A stretch of DNA of 33,338 nt from Catenovulum agarivorans YM01 (GTDB lineage Bacteria > Pseudomonadota > Gammaproteobacteria > Enterobacterales > Alteromonadaceae): NCBI RefSeq assembly GCF_000281085.1, contig NZ_JH767543.1, positions 1 through 33,338 on the forward strand. The letters are read 5' to 3'. How positions within the stretch are numbered: the first letter of the stretch is position 1; each line of letters starts with the position of its first letter. Shown here piece after piece: positions 21,275 through 30,399 of this stretch. A program made the translations under genes and the position numbers. Below the pieces are notes generated by a model. The model saw only the letters and a program-made list of their open reading frames with translations. It had not been told where the DNA came from and made no database searches.

Positions 21275-21883
21275 ATGGAACATTATATAAGTTTATTCGT
21301 TCGCGCAGTTTTCATTGAAAACCTTGCGTTAGCTTTCTTCCTAGGTATGTGTACTTTCTTAGCGGTTTCTAAGAAAGTAACGACAGCTTTCGGTCTAGGT
21401 GTAGCTGTAATCGTAGTATTAGGTATTTCAGTACCTGTTAACCAAGTTATTTATGCTAACTTGTTAGCGCCAGGCGCTTTAGCTTGGGCTGGATTCCCTG
21501 AAGCAGATTTAAGCTTCTTAAAATTCTTAACCTTTATCGGTGTTATCGCGGCATTAGTACAAATTCTAGAGATGTCTCTAGATAAGTACTTCCCAGCTTT
21601 ATACAACGCGTTAGGTATTTTCTTACCACTTATTACTGTTAACTGCGCTATCTTCGGTGGTGTAGCTTTCATGGTAGAGAAAAACTACAACTTTGCAGAA
21701 AGTGTTGTGTTTGGTCTTGGTAGTGGTGTCGGTTGGGCTTTAGCTATCACTGCATTAGCTGCTGTACGTGAAAAAATGAAATACTCTGACATTCCAGACG
21801 GTTTGAAAGGCTTAGGTATTACATTTATTACAGTAGGCCTGATTGGTTTAGGCTTTATGTCATTCTCTGGCGTATCACTATAA
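21275..21883 (+). CDS. nqrE: Na+-translocating NADH:quinone reductase subunit E
   Basis: Six-helix membrane partner of NqrD, homologous to RnfA, in inverted topology. The iron-ligand cysteines are Cys26 ([14 protein letters not shown]) and Cys124 ([15 protein letters not shown]). [20 protein letters not shown] is the usual start and [20 protein letters not shown] the conserved late helix. 202 residues. It lies 9 bases after nqrD. Confidence 0.97.
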   Translation: MEHYISLFVRAVFIENLALAFFLGMCTFLAVSKKVTTAFGLGVAVIVVLGISVPVNQVIYANLLAPGALAWAGFPEADLSFLKFLTFIGVIAALVQILEMSLDKYFPALYNALGIFLPLITVNCAIFGGVAFMVEKNYNFAESVVFGLGSGVGWALAITALAAVREKMKYSDIPDGLKGLGITFITVGLIGLGFMSFSGVSL

Positions 21884-21908
21884 TCCAGAGCAAGTAGAGG
21901 AATAAACC

Positions 21909-23141
21909 GTGAATTTAACAGATATTTATTTAGGCGTTGCAATGTTTATTGTTATGGTACTTGTACTAGTAGCAATAATCTTATTTGCAAAATCAAAATT
22001 AGTAAGTAGTGGCGATGTCACTATCTTAATTAACGACGACCCAGACAAAGCTATTACTGCTAAGCCAGGTTCTAAATTACTTGGTGCTTTAGCTGATGCT
22101 GGTATCTTCGTATCATCTGCGTGTGGCGGTGGTGGTTCTTGTGGCCAGTGTCGTGTAGACGTAAAAGAAGGTGGTGGTGAGATTCTACCGACTGAGCTTG
22201 ACCATATCACTAAAGGTGAAGCGCGTGAAGGTTGTCGTTTATCATGTCAGGTTGCTGTTAAAAATGACATGAAAATTGAACTTGAAGAAGAAATCTTCGG
22301 TATTAAAAAGTGGGAATGTACTGTTATCTCTAACGATAACAAAGCAACTTTCATTAAAGAATTGAAACTTGCTATTCCTGAAGGTGAGGTTGTACCTTTC
22401 CGTGCTGGTGGTTATATTCAAATTGAAGCTCCTGCTCACCATGTTAAATATGCAGATTTCGATATTCCTGAAGAATATCGTGCTGACTGGGAGCGTTTTG
22501 GTTTCTTCAAATTAGAATCTAAAGTTGATGATGAAACAATCCGTGCCTACTCTATGGCTAACTACCCAGAAGAGCATGGCATTATTATGTTGAACGTGCG
22601 TATTGCTACGCCGCCGCCAAACAACTTGTCACTACCTTGCGGTAAGATGTCTTCGTACATCTGGAGCTTAAAAGAAGGTGATAAAGTAACTATTTCTGGT
22701 CCATTTGGTGAGTTCTTCGCTAAAGATACTGATGCAGAAATGGTATTCGTAGGTGGTGGTGCAGGTATGGCGCCAATGCGTTCACATATCTTCGACCAAT
22801 TACGTCGTATTAAATCTTCTCGTAAGATGTCTTTCTGGTACGGTGCGCGTTCTAAGCGTGAAATGTTCTACGTAGAAGATTTCGATATGCTTGCTGATGA
22901 AAACGACAACTTCCAATGGCATGTTGCGTTATCTGATCCACAACCAGAAGATAACTGGACTGGTTACACTGGCTTTATTCACAACGTTCTTTATGAAAAC
23001 TATTTGAAAGATCATGAAGCACCAGAAGATTGTGAATTCTACATGTGTGGTCCACCAATGATGAATGCCGCAGTTATCGGCATGTTGAAAGACTTAGGTG
23101 TTGAAGACGAAAACATCTTGTTGGACGACTTTGGTGGTTAA
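21909..23141 (+). CDS. nqrF: Na+-translocating NADH:quinone reductase subunit F
   Basis: NADH-oxidising entry subunit of the pump. It has an N-terminal membrane helix (about 5-27), a 2Fe-2S ferredoxin domain with Cys72, Cys78, Cys81 and Cys113, and a ferredoxin-reductase-like part with the FAD motif RAYSMANY (212-219) and the NADH-side [11 protein letters not shown] (282-292). The length of 410 residues is standard. It starts with GTG, 8 bases after an AGAGG ribosome binding site. apbE follows 15 bases later. Confidence 0.97.
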   Translation: MNLTDIYLGVAMFIVMVLVLVAIILFAKSKLVSSGDVTILINDDPDKAITAKPGSKLLGALADAGIFVSSACGGGGSCGQCRVDVKEGGGEILPTELDHITKGEAREGCRLSCQVAVKNDMKIELEEEIFGIKKWECTVISNDNKATFIKELKLAIPEGEVVPFRAGGYIQIEAPAHHVKYADFDIPEEYRADWERFGFFKLESKVDDETIRAYSMANYPEEHGIIMLNVRIATPPPNNLSLPCGKMSSYIWSLKEGDKVTISGPFGEFFAKDTDAEMVFVGGGAGMAPMRSHIFDQLRRIKSSRKMSFWYGARSKREMFYVEDFDMLADENDNFQWHVALSDPQPEDNWTGYTGFIHNVLYENYLKDHEAPEDCEFYMCGPPMMNAAVIGMLKDLGVEDENILLDDFGG

Positions 23142-23156
23142 TCGGATTCATTATTA

Positions 23157-24176
23157 ATGAAGATGATGTTAAAAGTATGGCTAGCCCTTTTTGGGCTGGC
23201 CTTTTTTGTTTCTTGTTCAGAGCAAAATCAAGACCTAGGCGTACATTTACAAGGTAGAACCATGGGGACTACTTATAATGTGCGTTATTATCCTAAACAG
23301 CCTATCGATTCCAAATTAGTTCAAGATAAAATTGATCAGAGTTTGCTGCAGTTAAATCAGCAAATGTCGACCTATATTCCTGACTCACAAATAAGCCAAT
23401 TTAACAAAATGCAATCAACCGAGCCGATGCAAATCGATGCTGGTTTTGCTTATGTGGTAGAACAGGCAATCGAACTTGCAAAACTAAGCCAAGGTGCTTT
23501 GGATGTTACGGTTGGCCCACTCGTTAATTTGTGGGGCTTTGGTCCAGATAAAAAACCTACACAATTACCTTCGGATGAACAACTTAGTCAAATAGCTGAT
23601 TATGTTGGCATTGATAAGTTATTGTTGAACGGCAATCAGCTAACTAAACTTGATCCAAGACTCAAAGTAGATTTATCAGCAATTGCTAAAGGTTATGGTG
23701 TAGATGTTGTCGCGCAAGTGCTCGAATCTTTATCGATCTCCGACTATTTAGTAGAAATAGGCGGGGAAATGCGCTTAAAAGGGCAAAAGCCTGCTGGGCA
23801 ATCTTGGTTGGTGGCTATTGAAAAACCTCAGTCAATTGAGCGCAGTGTACAACAGGTTTTGAATGTCGGTGACAATGCATTAGCCACATCTGGTGATTAC
23901 CGTAACTATTTTGAGCAAGATGGTATTCGTTATTCGCATACAATTGACCCAACTACAGCTAAGCCTATTAGGCATAAATTAGCCTCTGTTTCTGTTGTTG
24001 CTGAAAACTGTACGTTAGCCGATGGTTGGGCGACTGCATTGAATGTGCTTGGTCCAGAAAAAGGTTATCAGTTGGCGTCTGATTTGGGACTTGCTGTGTA
24101 TTTAGTGATAAAATCTGACGATGGCTTTGAGATTAAATATACCAAAGCATTTGAGCCGTATATTGTACAATTTTAG
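23157..24176 (+). CDS. apbE: FAD:protein FMN transferase (ApbE), lipoprotein
   Basis: Attaches FMN from FAD to the threonines of NqrB and NqrC outside the cytoplasmic membrane. The N-terminal signal ends in the lipobox FVSC with Cys20, so the enzyme is lipid-anchored. Family motifs seen are GRTMGTTYNVRYY, AKGYGVD, LVEIGGEMRLKG, TSGDYRNYF and HTIDPTTAKP. Position directly after nqrF identifies its substrates with good confidence. Its stop overlaps a possible GTG start of the next gene. Confidence 0.96.
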   Translation: MKMMLKVWLALFGLAFFVSCSEQNQDLGVHLQGRTMGTTYNVRYYPKQPIDSKLVQDKIDQSLLQLNQQMSTYIPDSQISQFNKMQSTEPMQIDAGFAYVVEQAIELAKLSQGALDVTVGPLVNLWGFGPDKKPTQLPSDEQLSQIADYVGIDKLLLNGNQLTKLDPRLKVDLSAIAKGYGVDVVAQVLESLSISDYLVEIGGEMRLKGQKPAGQSWLVAIEKPQSIERSVQQVLNVGDNALATSGDYRNYFEQDGIRYSHTIDPTTAKPIRHKLASVSVVAENCTLADGWATALNVLGPEKGYQLASDLGLAVYLVIKSDDGFEIKYTKAFEPYIVQF

Positions 24177-24187
24177 TGGGTATTAAA

Positions 24188-24400
24188 ATGACAACTTTTT
24201 TATTAGTTTTTGCTGCTTTTTTGATTATTGTTTCTGCTATGGCGGTAGGTTACATTTTTCAGAAAAAATCAATTTCTGGTAGTTGTGGTGGTTTAGGTTC
24301 GGTTGGCATTGATAAAGTTTGTGATTGTGATGATCCTTGTGACAAACGCAAAGCTAAAATGAAGCGTGATCAAATGTTAAATGAGAACCGAATTATTTAA
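24188..24400 (+). CDS. nqrM: NqrM, Na+-NQR maturation protein
   Basis: A 70-residue membrane protein needed for assembling the NqrD-NqrE iron centre. It has one N-terminal helix (about 3-24) and four cysteines: Cys33 in GSCGGLG and Cys45, Cys47, Cys51 in KVCDCDDPC. These match the NqrM (former DUF539) pattern. A longer frame from a GTG at 24176 exists, but MTTFLLVF resembles known starts, so I choose 24188. It ends the nqr operon. No terminator is obvious before the repeat element downstream. Confidence 0.95.
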   Translation: MTTFLLVFAAFLIIVSAMAVGYIFQKKSISGSCGGLGSVGIDKVCDCDDPCDKRKAKMKRDQMLNENRII

Positions 24401-24496
24401 TCGTTCAAAATAATTTGTCCTCTAGTATCTGTTCACTGAAAGTTGTAGCTGGTATCGCTGTATTGAACATAGCGCTGAAATGTCCGTGCTATATAT

Positions 24497-24689
24497 AAAA
24501 GCCCTTGGGCATAACTTTCGCAAAAACGCTGCACCGAGTTTTTATAAACACGGAGTAGTCAAACCTTCCATGGATGACAGGCCCTGTCGTCATCCATGAC
24601 TCCACCTCATTCAGCTGCGAAGCTGCGCTTCGGTCTTCATTCGCCCCTAAAAAAGAGATTTTGCTCTAAGTTATTGCCCAAGAACTTTT
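24497..24689. repeat. MITE-like palindromic repeat element
   Basis: About 193 non-coding bases with imperfect terminal inverted repeats of roughly 30 bases. The left end (24497-24525) and the reverse complement of the right end (24659-24689) share the blocks AAAAG, CTTGGGCA, TAACTT and GCAAAA in order. Inside lie a long palindrome (CATGGATGACAGG at 24569-24581 with CCTGTC and CATCCATG at 24583-24598) and CGAAGC/GCTTCG near 24618-24632. There is no transposase gene. No clear target duplication is visible. It may also help terminate nqr transcripts. Confidence 0.6.
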
Positions 24690-24895
24690 GAATTTAGGTG
24701 CGCTAGTGACTTTTTCGTCTTTTACTACCTATAAAAACCATACTAATTTTCTTTCACTATGAATTTAATTGCTGAGCAACGATCAATATTGGTCTTTAGC
24801 GATGTTTGAGAATAGTTTTTTATTGAGCGGAGAGATGCTACAAATTCTTCAAGATTGACAACTTAATTTCACTTGTGAGTGGCAGATTGTGCAAA
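24690..24895. other. gene-free spacer, nothing recognised
   Basis: Together with the repeat this makes a 495-base gap between converging nqrM and marR. I see no tRNA, no convincing small ORF and no strong terminator hairpin in this part. Confidence 0.5.
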
Positions 24896-25354
24896 CTACC
24901 CATTCAACCTTTCAACAATTCTAAGCAAATTATCGTCTAGCTGTTTAATCGCATTCATCAAAACCATATGTTCGTTTTTACTAATGCCTTTCATCATAGG
25001 TTGGCTAATGTTGCTCAGGGCTTTGTTTAGTGCAACTAAGACTTCTTTGCCTTGTGGAGATATTTTAATAATGGCTTTGCGTTTGTTGTCTGGTACGACA
25101 CGGCGTATTATCCAGTTTTTACCGCTGAGCCAGTCGAGTAGGCGGGTGATGGCAGCTTTGTCTTTACCGGTTTTTTTAACTAATTCACCTTGTTCTATGC
25201 CTGTTTCAGGTATCAGGTTTAGTAAAAAATAAGCTTCTGGGGTGATGTCATATCCGGTGTTTTTAAACACGCTTTTTAGCATGCTTTTCATATTAAAGGC
25301 GAGTTGATGGACTTGATAACCTAAGGTTTTTTCAATATCAATTTGTTTATCCAT
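24896..25354 (-). CDS. MarR-family transcriptional regulator
   Basis: A 152-residue winged-helix regulator. The DNA-binding core reads TPEAYFLLNLIPETGIEQGELVKKTGKDKAAITRLLDWLSGKNWI, quoted here only by its ends (TPEAYFLLNL and LLDWLSGKNWI), followed by the wing RRVVPDNKRKAIIKISPQG. Flanking helices would form the dimer interface. MarR proteins are usually repressors released by small aromatic or oxidised ligands; the target is unknown. It lies 18 bases after dxs on the same strand with only a weak ribosome binding site, so it may be the last gene of the xseB-ispA-dxs run. Confidence 0.9.
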   Translation of the reverse strand: MDKQIDIEKTLGYQVHQLAFNMKSMLKSVFKNTGYDITPEAYFLLNLIPETGIEQGELVKKTGKDKAAITRLLDWLSGKNWIIRRVVPDNKRKAIIKISPQGKEVLVALNKALSNISQPMMKGISKNEHMVLMNAIKQLDDNLLRIVERLNG

Positions 25355-25372
25355 TACAACTGCCTATAAATA

Positions 25373-27238
25373 TTATTGAGCTTGGTAGCGATTGATTTGC
25401 GCCAATATACCTTGTTCGTCTAACTCAAGTAATTGGTAAATCTCAGCTTGGCTGCCGTGTTTAACAAATTCGTCAGGTACACCTATTTGTAAAACTTGTT
25501 TGGCGATTTTGTGTTTAGCTAATACTTCTAATACAGCTGATCCAGCGCCACCTTGAATACAGTTGTCTTCTACCGTGACTAACAAATCATGTTGCTCAGC
25601 AGTTTCGACTATTGCTTGTTGATCGATTGGTTTAACAAAGCGCATATCCCAATAACTGGCACCAAGTGTTTCAGCAGCTTTTTCAGCGAATTGACCTAAG
25701 TGACCAAAATTTAGAATTGCTATTTTTTGTCCTGTACGTTTCTTGTTCGCTTTGCCAATTTCTAGCAGGCTCATTTCACAGTTAATATCAACTTGTGGGC
25801 CTTGACCTCTTGGGTAGCGAACAACCGCAGGTAAATCCGCTTGATGACCTGTGTAGAGCATTTGGCGACATTCATTTTCGTCGCTTGGGGTCATTACAAT
25901 TAAATTTGGGATAAAGCGCAAAAAGCTTATATCGAATGTTCCTTGGTGCGTTGGGCCGTCTGCACCAACAATGCCCGCGCGATCTACTGCAAATAACACT
26001 GGTAATTTTTGTAGCGCTACATCGTGGATCAGTTGGTCATATCCACGTTGTAAAAAGGTCGAATATATTGCCACAACGGGTTTTAGCCCTTGAATAGCCA
26101 TGCCTGCAGCTAATGTCACAGCATGCTGCTCTGCTATGGCTGTATCAAAATACTGTTTTGGGTATTCACGCGAAAACTTAACCATACCAGAGCCTTCACG
26201 CATTGCAGGCGTGATTCCCATTAGTTTGTCGTCTTTTTTCGCCATATCACACAACCATTGACCAAATACTTGAGAGTAGGTGGGCGATTGTGGTTTTTTA
26301 CTCGGTAATTCTGATTTAGTTAAATCGAATTTAGGTACAGCATGGTAACCAATAGGGTCTTGTTCGGCAGGGTGATAGCCTTTACCTTTTTTGGTGACTA
26401 TGTGTAAAAACTGCGGGCCTTTAAGGCTGCGCATGTTTTTTAAGGTTTCAACTAAACCTTGTACATCATGCCCGTCGATTGGGCCAATATAATTAAAGCC
26501 CAGTTCCTCAAAGATAGTCCCTGGTGCTATCATGCCTTTTAAATGTTCTTCTGCTTTACTCGCTAGCTCTTTAATTGGTGGTAAACCACTTAATATTTTT
26601 TTACCACTTTCTCTGAATGATGTGTACACAGAGCCAGATAATAGTTTGGCTAAATGCTGATTAAGCGCACCAACATTTTCAGAAATAGACATGTCGTTAT
26701 CATTTAAAATAACTAACATGTTTTTCTTTAAATCACCTGCATGATTCAAGGCTTCAAATGCCATGCCAGCAGTAATTGCACCATCGCCTATAATGGCAAC
26801 AGCTTGGCGGTTTTTCTTTTCTTTTTCTGCCGCTATTGCAATACCCAGGGCGGCGCTAATTGAAGTTGATGAATGACCAACACTCAAAGTGTCGTATTCA
26901 CTTTCTTCACGCCAAGGGAAAGGGTGTAAGCCATTTAACTGGCGAATGGTATGAATTTGCTCACGGCGACCGGTTAATATTTTGTGCGGATAGGCTTGAT
27001 GACCAACGTCCCAAATAATTTGATCAAAAGGCGTGTTATAAACATAGTGCAGAGCTACGGTTAACTCGACAGCGCCTAATCCTGAAGCAAAGTGCCCGCT
27101 GCTTTGACTGACACAAGCCAACAAGTATTGGCGTAATTCATTAGCAACTGCTGGTAGCTCAGATACCGGCATGCTGCGTAAATCTTCTGGTTCGTTTATC
27201 AGCCTAAGCAAAGGATATTTGTTAATATTAATAGTCAT
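25373..27238 (-). CDS. dxs: 1-deoxy-D-xylulose-5-phosphate synthase
   Basis: Condenses pyruvate and glyceraldehyde 3-phosphate into DXP, the entry step of the MEP isoprenoid pathway, which also feeds thiamine and pyridoxal synthesis. The thiamine diphosphate and Mg motif is [18 protein letters not shown] at 151-168 with [13 protein letters not shown] at 178-190. The later [15 protein letters not shown] segment carries residues typical for substrate binding, and the C-terminal transketolase domain is complete. 621 residues is normal. It starts 8 bases after ispA. Confidence 0.98.
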   Translation of the reverse strand: MTININKYPLLRLINEPEDLRSMPVSELPAVANELRQYLLACVSQSSGHFASGLGAVELTVALHYVYNTPFDQIIWDVGHQAYPHKILTGRREQIHTIRQLNGLHPFPWREESEYDTLSVGHSSTSISAALGIAIAAEKEKKNRQAVAIIGDGAITAGMAFEALNHAGDLKKNMLVILNDNDMSISENVGALNQHLAKLLSGSVYTSFRESGKKILSGLPPIKELASKAEEHLKGMIAPGTIFEELGFNYIGPIDGHDVQGLVETLKNMRSLKGPQFLHIVTKKGKGYHPAEQDPIGYHAVPKFDLTKSELPSKKPQSPTYSQVFGQWLCDMAKKDDKLMGITPAMREGSGMVKFSREYPKQYFDTAIAEQHAVTLAAGMAIQGLKPVVAIYSTFLQRGYDQLIHDVALQKLPVLFAVDRAGIVGADGPTHQGTFDISFLRFIPNLIVMTPSDENECRQMLYTGHQADLPAVVRYPRGQGPQVDINCEMSLLEIGKANKKRTGQKIAILNFGHLGQFAEKAAETLGASYWDMRFVKPIDQQAIVETAEQHDLLVTVEDNCIQGGAGSAVLEVLAKHKIAKQVLQIGVPDEFVKHGSQAEIYQLLELDEQGILAQINRYQAQ

Positions 27239-27246
27239 GAGTGCCG

Positions 27247-28131
27247 TTAGTGTTTGCGTTGTACTATAAATTGAGCAAATTCAAATAGAGTTTGTGTATT
27301 GTAGGGAAGATTATCAATTTGCTCTAGTGCATTCTGATATACTTGATCCGCTTTTTGTATCGCTTGCTCTAAACCTAAAATACCTGGGTAGGTGCTTTTA
27401 TTAAGTTTTTCATCTGACCCTTGCGGTTTTCCAAGCATTTCAGTGGTAGAAGTTACATCCAAAATGTCATCTTGAATTTGAAAAGCTAAACCAATATTTT
27501 TAGCGAAATTGTCCAGTTTAATCTTTTCAGATTTATCCATAGCTGGTTTACAGGCTGTTGCCATATTAACTGCTGCTTGCAATAACGCTGCGGTTTTCAG
27601 CAAATGAATATTTTCTAATTGCTCAACTGTTAGTTGTGTGTTTTCACCCGCTAAATCCAACGCTTGGCCGCCGCACATACCGTGGTAACCTGAGCGGTTC
27701 GCCAGTTCTTGCATCCAGCTAACTTTTATTTCAGCGGATACATCTGCATTAGCGATTAATTCAAAGGCTAAAGTTTGCAGGCTATCTCCGGCTAAAATTG
27801 CCGTAGCTTCATCAAATTGAATATGACAGGTTGGTTTGCCGCGGCGAAGCTCATCGTCATCCATCGCTGGTAAATCATCATGGACTAACGAATAGCTATG
27901 AATACACTCTAATGCGATTGACGCTGGTAACAAAGTTTTATCGTCAATATCTAACATTCGACCCACAGTATGCATTATAAAAGGACGGACACGTTTACCG
28001 CCGTTGCTAACACTGTATTGCATCGCTTGGTGAAGTTTACCCGCTATATTTTGGTCAATATGCGCAAATGCCTTGTCTATCTCGGCATTAAACCAAGTTT
28101 GAAATTGTTGCAGTTGGTCGAATAGGCTCAT
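27247..28131 (-). CDS. ispA: farnesyl diphosphate synthase (geranyltranstransferase)
   Basis: Builds farnesyl diphosphate from IPP and DMAPP for quinone, undecaprenyl and other isoprenoids. The first Asp-rich motif DDLPAMDD is at 85-92, the second DDILD at 221-225, and the chain-length region [12 protein letters not shown] fits the short-chain bacterial type. GGKRVRP and GGQALDL are also present. 294 residues is the usual size. Its ATG overlaps the xseB stop (TAATG), and dxs follows, which is the standard arrangement. Confidence 0.97.
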   Translation of the reverse strand: MSLFDQLQQFQTWFNAEIDKAFAHIDQNIAGKLHQAMQYSVSNGGKRVRPFIMHTVGRMLDIDDKTLLPASIALECIHSYSLVHDDLPAMDDDELRRGKPTCHIQFDEATAILAGDSLQTLAFELIANADVSAEIKVSWMQELANRSGYHGMCGGQALDLAGENTQLTVEQLENIHLLKTAALLQAAVNMATACKPAMDKSEKIKLDNFAKNIGLAFQIQDDILDVTSTTEMLGKPQGSDEKLNKSTYPGILGLEQAIQKADQVYQNALEQIDNLPYNTQTLFEFAQFIVQRKH

Positions 28132-28376
28132 TATTCTAAATCTTCAGGTTTACACTCAACCATTTCTATATGGTCGTCTTTTTGCTGCAATATTTTTATT
28201 TTTTGTTCTGCTTGCTGCAATTTTTGTTGGCTTGCTCTAATTAATGCAACACCACGTTCATATTGTTTTAGTGCATCTTCAATAGATTGTTGTCCATCGT
28301 CCATTATATTGACGAGTTGTTCTAATTCTTGAATACTTTCTTCTAGCGACATATTTTCTGGTTTTTTCGCGGCCAT
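28131..28376 (-). CDS. xseB: exodeoxyribonuclease VII small subunit
   Basis: Small helical subunit of ExoVII, which degrades single-stranded DNA together with XseA (not in this window). The 81 residues show the family pattern SLEESIQELEQLV, DDGQQSIEDALKQYERGVAL and a coiled C-terminal helix. A TTG four codons upstream is possible, but the ATG at 28376 gives the length expected from E. coli (80). First gene of xseB-ispA-dxs. Confidence 0.95.
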   Translation of the reverse strand: MAAKKPENMSLEESIQELEQLVNIMDDGQQSIEDALKQYERGVALIRASQQKLQQAEQKIKILQQKDDHIEMVECKPEDLE

Positions 28377-28412
28377 ATTGTTTCTCAAGTTGCTAGTTTG
28401 TTAAAGCCGCTA

Positions 28413-28440
28413 ATTTTAGCCTTAAATAAGCTAATGCCAA
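28413..28440 (-). promoter_or_regulatory. probable promoter of xseB-ispA-dxs
   Basis: On the minus strand TTGGCA (28435-28440) and TAAAAT (28413-28418) are 16 bases apart, about 37 bases before the xseB ATG. Confidence 0.55.
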
Positions 28441-28522
28441 AGCAACAATTTTGTTTTTACGGCTTGCTTGAGTTATTTTTAACCAAAGTGACACTATTTA
28501 GATATTAAGCAAATGAAAAAAC

Positions 28523-28549
28523 TAAATATTTTGCTGGTATTGTCGATAA
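28523..28549 (+). promoter_or_regulatory. probable sigma-28 (FliA) flagellar promoter of pomAB
   Basis: TAAATATT (28523-28530), 11 bases, then GTCGATAA (28542-28549) matches the FliA consensus TAAAGTTT-N11-GCCGATAA at 13 of 16 positions with exact spacing. It sits about 45 bases before the pomA start, where a late flagellar promoter is expected. Confidence 0.7.
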
Positions 28550-28592
28550 TTGAGTTAAAATAAATATAAATCACCTGTTTGGGAGGCGAATA

Positions 28593-29354
28593 GTGGATCT
28601 AGCAACGGTCGTTGGGATAGTCGGAGCAGTTGGCTTTATTGTAATGGCGATGATGCTTGGTGGCGATTTGGGCATGTTTGCCGATGTACCATCTGTATTA
28701 ATCGTTTTCTGTGGATCTTTATTCGTTGTTTTGTCTAACTTTACTATGGGGCAGTTTTTTGGCATTGGTAAAGTTATGGGTAAAGCTTTCATGTTTAAGA
28801 TTGAAACGCCAGAAGAGCTTATCCAAAAATCAGTTGAAATGGCTGATGCTGCACGTAAAGGTGGTTTTTTAGCATTAGAAGAAGCACAAATTGATAATCC
28901 CTTCATGCGTAAAGGGGTTGATATGTTGGTAGACGGCCATGACGGCGATGTGGTTAAAGCAACCCTTTCTAAAGACATTGAACTAACAACAGAGCGCCAT
29001 GAAGCTGGTGTTAGTTTACTCAAGGCTTTAGGTGACGTAGCACCTGCTATGGGTATGATAGGTACGCTTATAGGTTTGGTTGCTATGTTATCAAACATGG
29101 ATGACCCCAAAGCGATTGGTCCTGCAATGGCGGTTGCGTTATTAACAACTTTGTACGGTGCGTTTTTATCAAACGTAATAGCATTACCGCTTGCAGCTAA
29201 ACTTCAACTTAGAACCGAAGAAGAAAAATTAAATCAGTTATTAATTTTGGATGCCATTCTTGGTATTCAAGACGGGCAAAACCCTAGGGTAATTGAAGGG
29301 GTACTTAAAAACTATATTGCTGAATCTAAACGCTCCGTTGGGGAGGAAGCCTAA
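28593..29354 (+). CDS. pomA: flagellar motor stator protein PomA (sodium type)
   Basis: Channel subunit of the Na+-driven flagellar stator, five of which surround two PomB. The sequence matches Vibrio PomA rather than E. coli MotA: MDLATVVGIVG, FVVLSNFTMGQFFG, EMADAARKGGFLALEE, DVAPAMGMIGTLIGLVAML, KAIGPAMAVALLTTLYGA and IQDGQNPRVIEG. There are four hydrophobic helices. The start is GTG, 6 bases after a perfect GGGAGG ribosome binding site. The stop overlaps the pomB ATG. Confidence 0.96.
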   Translation: MDLATVVGIVGAVGFIVMAMMLGGDLGMFADVPSVLIVFCGSLFVVLSNFTMGQFFGIGKVMGKAFMFKIETPEELIQKSVEMADAARKGGFLALEEAQIDNPFMRKGVDMLVDGHDGDVVKATLSKDIELTTERHEAGVSLLKALGDVAPAMGMIGTLIGLVAMLSNMDDPKAIGPAMAVALLTTLYGAFLSNVIALPLAAKLQLRTEEEKLNQLLILDAILGIQDGQNPRVIEGVLKNYIAESKRSVGEEA

Positions 29355-30283
29355 TGGCGGATGATTGCCCACCGTGCAAAAAATGCCCTCCCGAAGGTCT
29401 ACCTGCGTGGATGGGCACATTTGCTGACTTAATGTCGTTATTAATGTGTTTCTTCGTATTGCTGTTAGCATTCTCAGAGATGGATGTGCTTAAATTTAAG
29501 CAGATAGCTGGTTCGATGAAATTTGCATTTGGTGTGCAAAATAAACTTGAAATTAAAGATATTCCTAAAGGTACTTCTGTTATAGCGCAAGAGTTCCGCC
29601 CTGGCCGACCTGATCCGACGCCGATTGAAACCATACAACAGCAAACTGTCGAAATGACCCAGCAAACACTTGAGTTTGAAGCTGGTGATGAAGATTCATC
29701 TGGTGGCCGCCAAAAACAAAGGGGTGACCAACGTGGTGGTACGGCATCGGATACAGCTAATCAACAATCTTCGACTTCTGAATCAACTTCAAGTGCCGAA
29801 GAAATCAGCGAACTCGTTAAGAAAATAGCCCAGCAGTTAGAACAACAAATTGTTGATGGGGCGATTGAGTTAGAATCGTTAGGCCAACAAATTATTATCC
29901 GCATTCGTGAAAACGGCGCGTTTCCGTCAGGCTCTGCGTTTTTACAGTCGCAATTTAAACCTATTATTCAACAGGTTGCTAAGTTATTAACCCAAGTGCC
30001 AGGCGAAATTACTGTTTCTGGCCATACCGATAACCAAACCGTCACTTCGGAATTATATGCATCTAATTGGGAGCTATCGAGTAAACGTGCAGTAGCTGTT
30101 GCGCACGAAATGGTTAGAACACCAGGGTTTGACCCTAACCGATTAATTGTTGTTGGTCATGCAGATACTCGTCCGCTAGTGCCAAATAATACTTTGGAAA
30201 ATCGTCGCCGCAACCGCCGTGTTGAAATCGCTATTATGCAAGGCAAAGCCAAAGAATCTGATCCTATTACAGTTTCGCCCTAA
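29354..30283 (+). CDS. pomB: flagellar motor stator protein PomB (sodium type)
   Basis: Ion-binding and peptidoglycan-anchoring stator subunit. The single membrane helix holds the ion-binding Asp25 in TFADLMSLLMCFFVLLLAF. Next comes the plug and linker region, including GSMKFAFGVQNKLE and a Gln/Ser/Thr-rich stretch at about residues 95-150. The C-terminal OmpA-like domain contains GHTDNQTVTSELYASNWELS and NRRRNRRVEIAIMQG. A short N-terminal tail has three cysteines (CPPCKKC, residues 5-11). Translation is coupled to pomA by a one-base overlap. Confidence 0.96.
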   Translation: MADDCPPCKKCPPEGLPAWMGTFADLMSLLMCFFVLLLAFSEMDVLKFKQIAGSMKFAFGVQNKLEIKDIPKGTSVIAQEFRPGRPDPTPIETIQQQTVEMTQQTLEFEAGDEDSSGGRQKQRGDQRGGTASDTANQQSSTSESTSSAEEISELVKKIAQQLEQQIVDGAIELESLGQQIIIRIRENGAFPSGSAFLQSQFKPIIQQVAKLLTQVPGEITVSGHTDNQTVTSELYASNWELSSKRAVAVAHEMVRTPGFDPNRLIVVGHADTRPLVPNNTLENRRRNRRVEIAIMQGKAKESDPITVSP

Positions 30284-30307
30284 GTCGGCAAAACTCTCTC
30301 TATCACG

Positions 30308-30335
30308 TGCAGCCAATTAATGGCTGCATTTTGTT
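30308..30335 (+). terminator. terminator of pomAB
   Basis: TGCAGCCA (30308-30315) pairs with TGGCTGCA (30321-30328) around a 5-base loop and is followed by a T-rich stretch, 25 bases past the pomB stop. Confidence 0.75.
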
Positions 30336-30336
30336 A

Positions 30337-30365
30337 TTCAATCTGCCGGACAAACTCTGTATAAT
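30337..30365 (+). promoter_or_regulatory. probable thiI promoter
   Basis: A consensus TATAAT (30360-30365) lies 35 bases before the thiI ATG, with a partial -35, TTCAAT (30337-30342), 17 bases upstream. Confidence 0.5.
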
Positions 30366-30399
30366 CGCTAGCCTTTTTAGTCGCTACAAGTAACAAGCC

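Noticed and set aside
24879-25232. 117-codon plus-strand open frame over marR
   Set aside because: It is antisense to a convincing MarR protein and shows no family signature.
28389-28592. Possible small RNA or riboswitch before dxs/ispA/xseB or pomA
   Set aside because: The gap is accounted for by the two promoters. I recognise no conserved riboswitch pattern, such as a thiamine box, there.
28571-29110. 179-codon open frame on the minus strand over pomA
   Set aside because: Antisense to a clearly recognised gene with a strong ribosome binding site; low-complexity Pro/Ser/Thr product with no family features.
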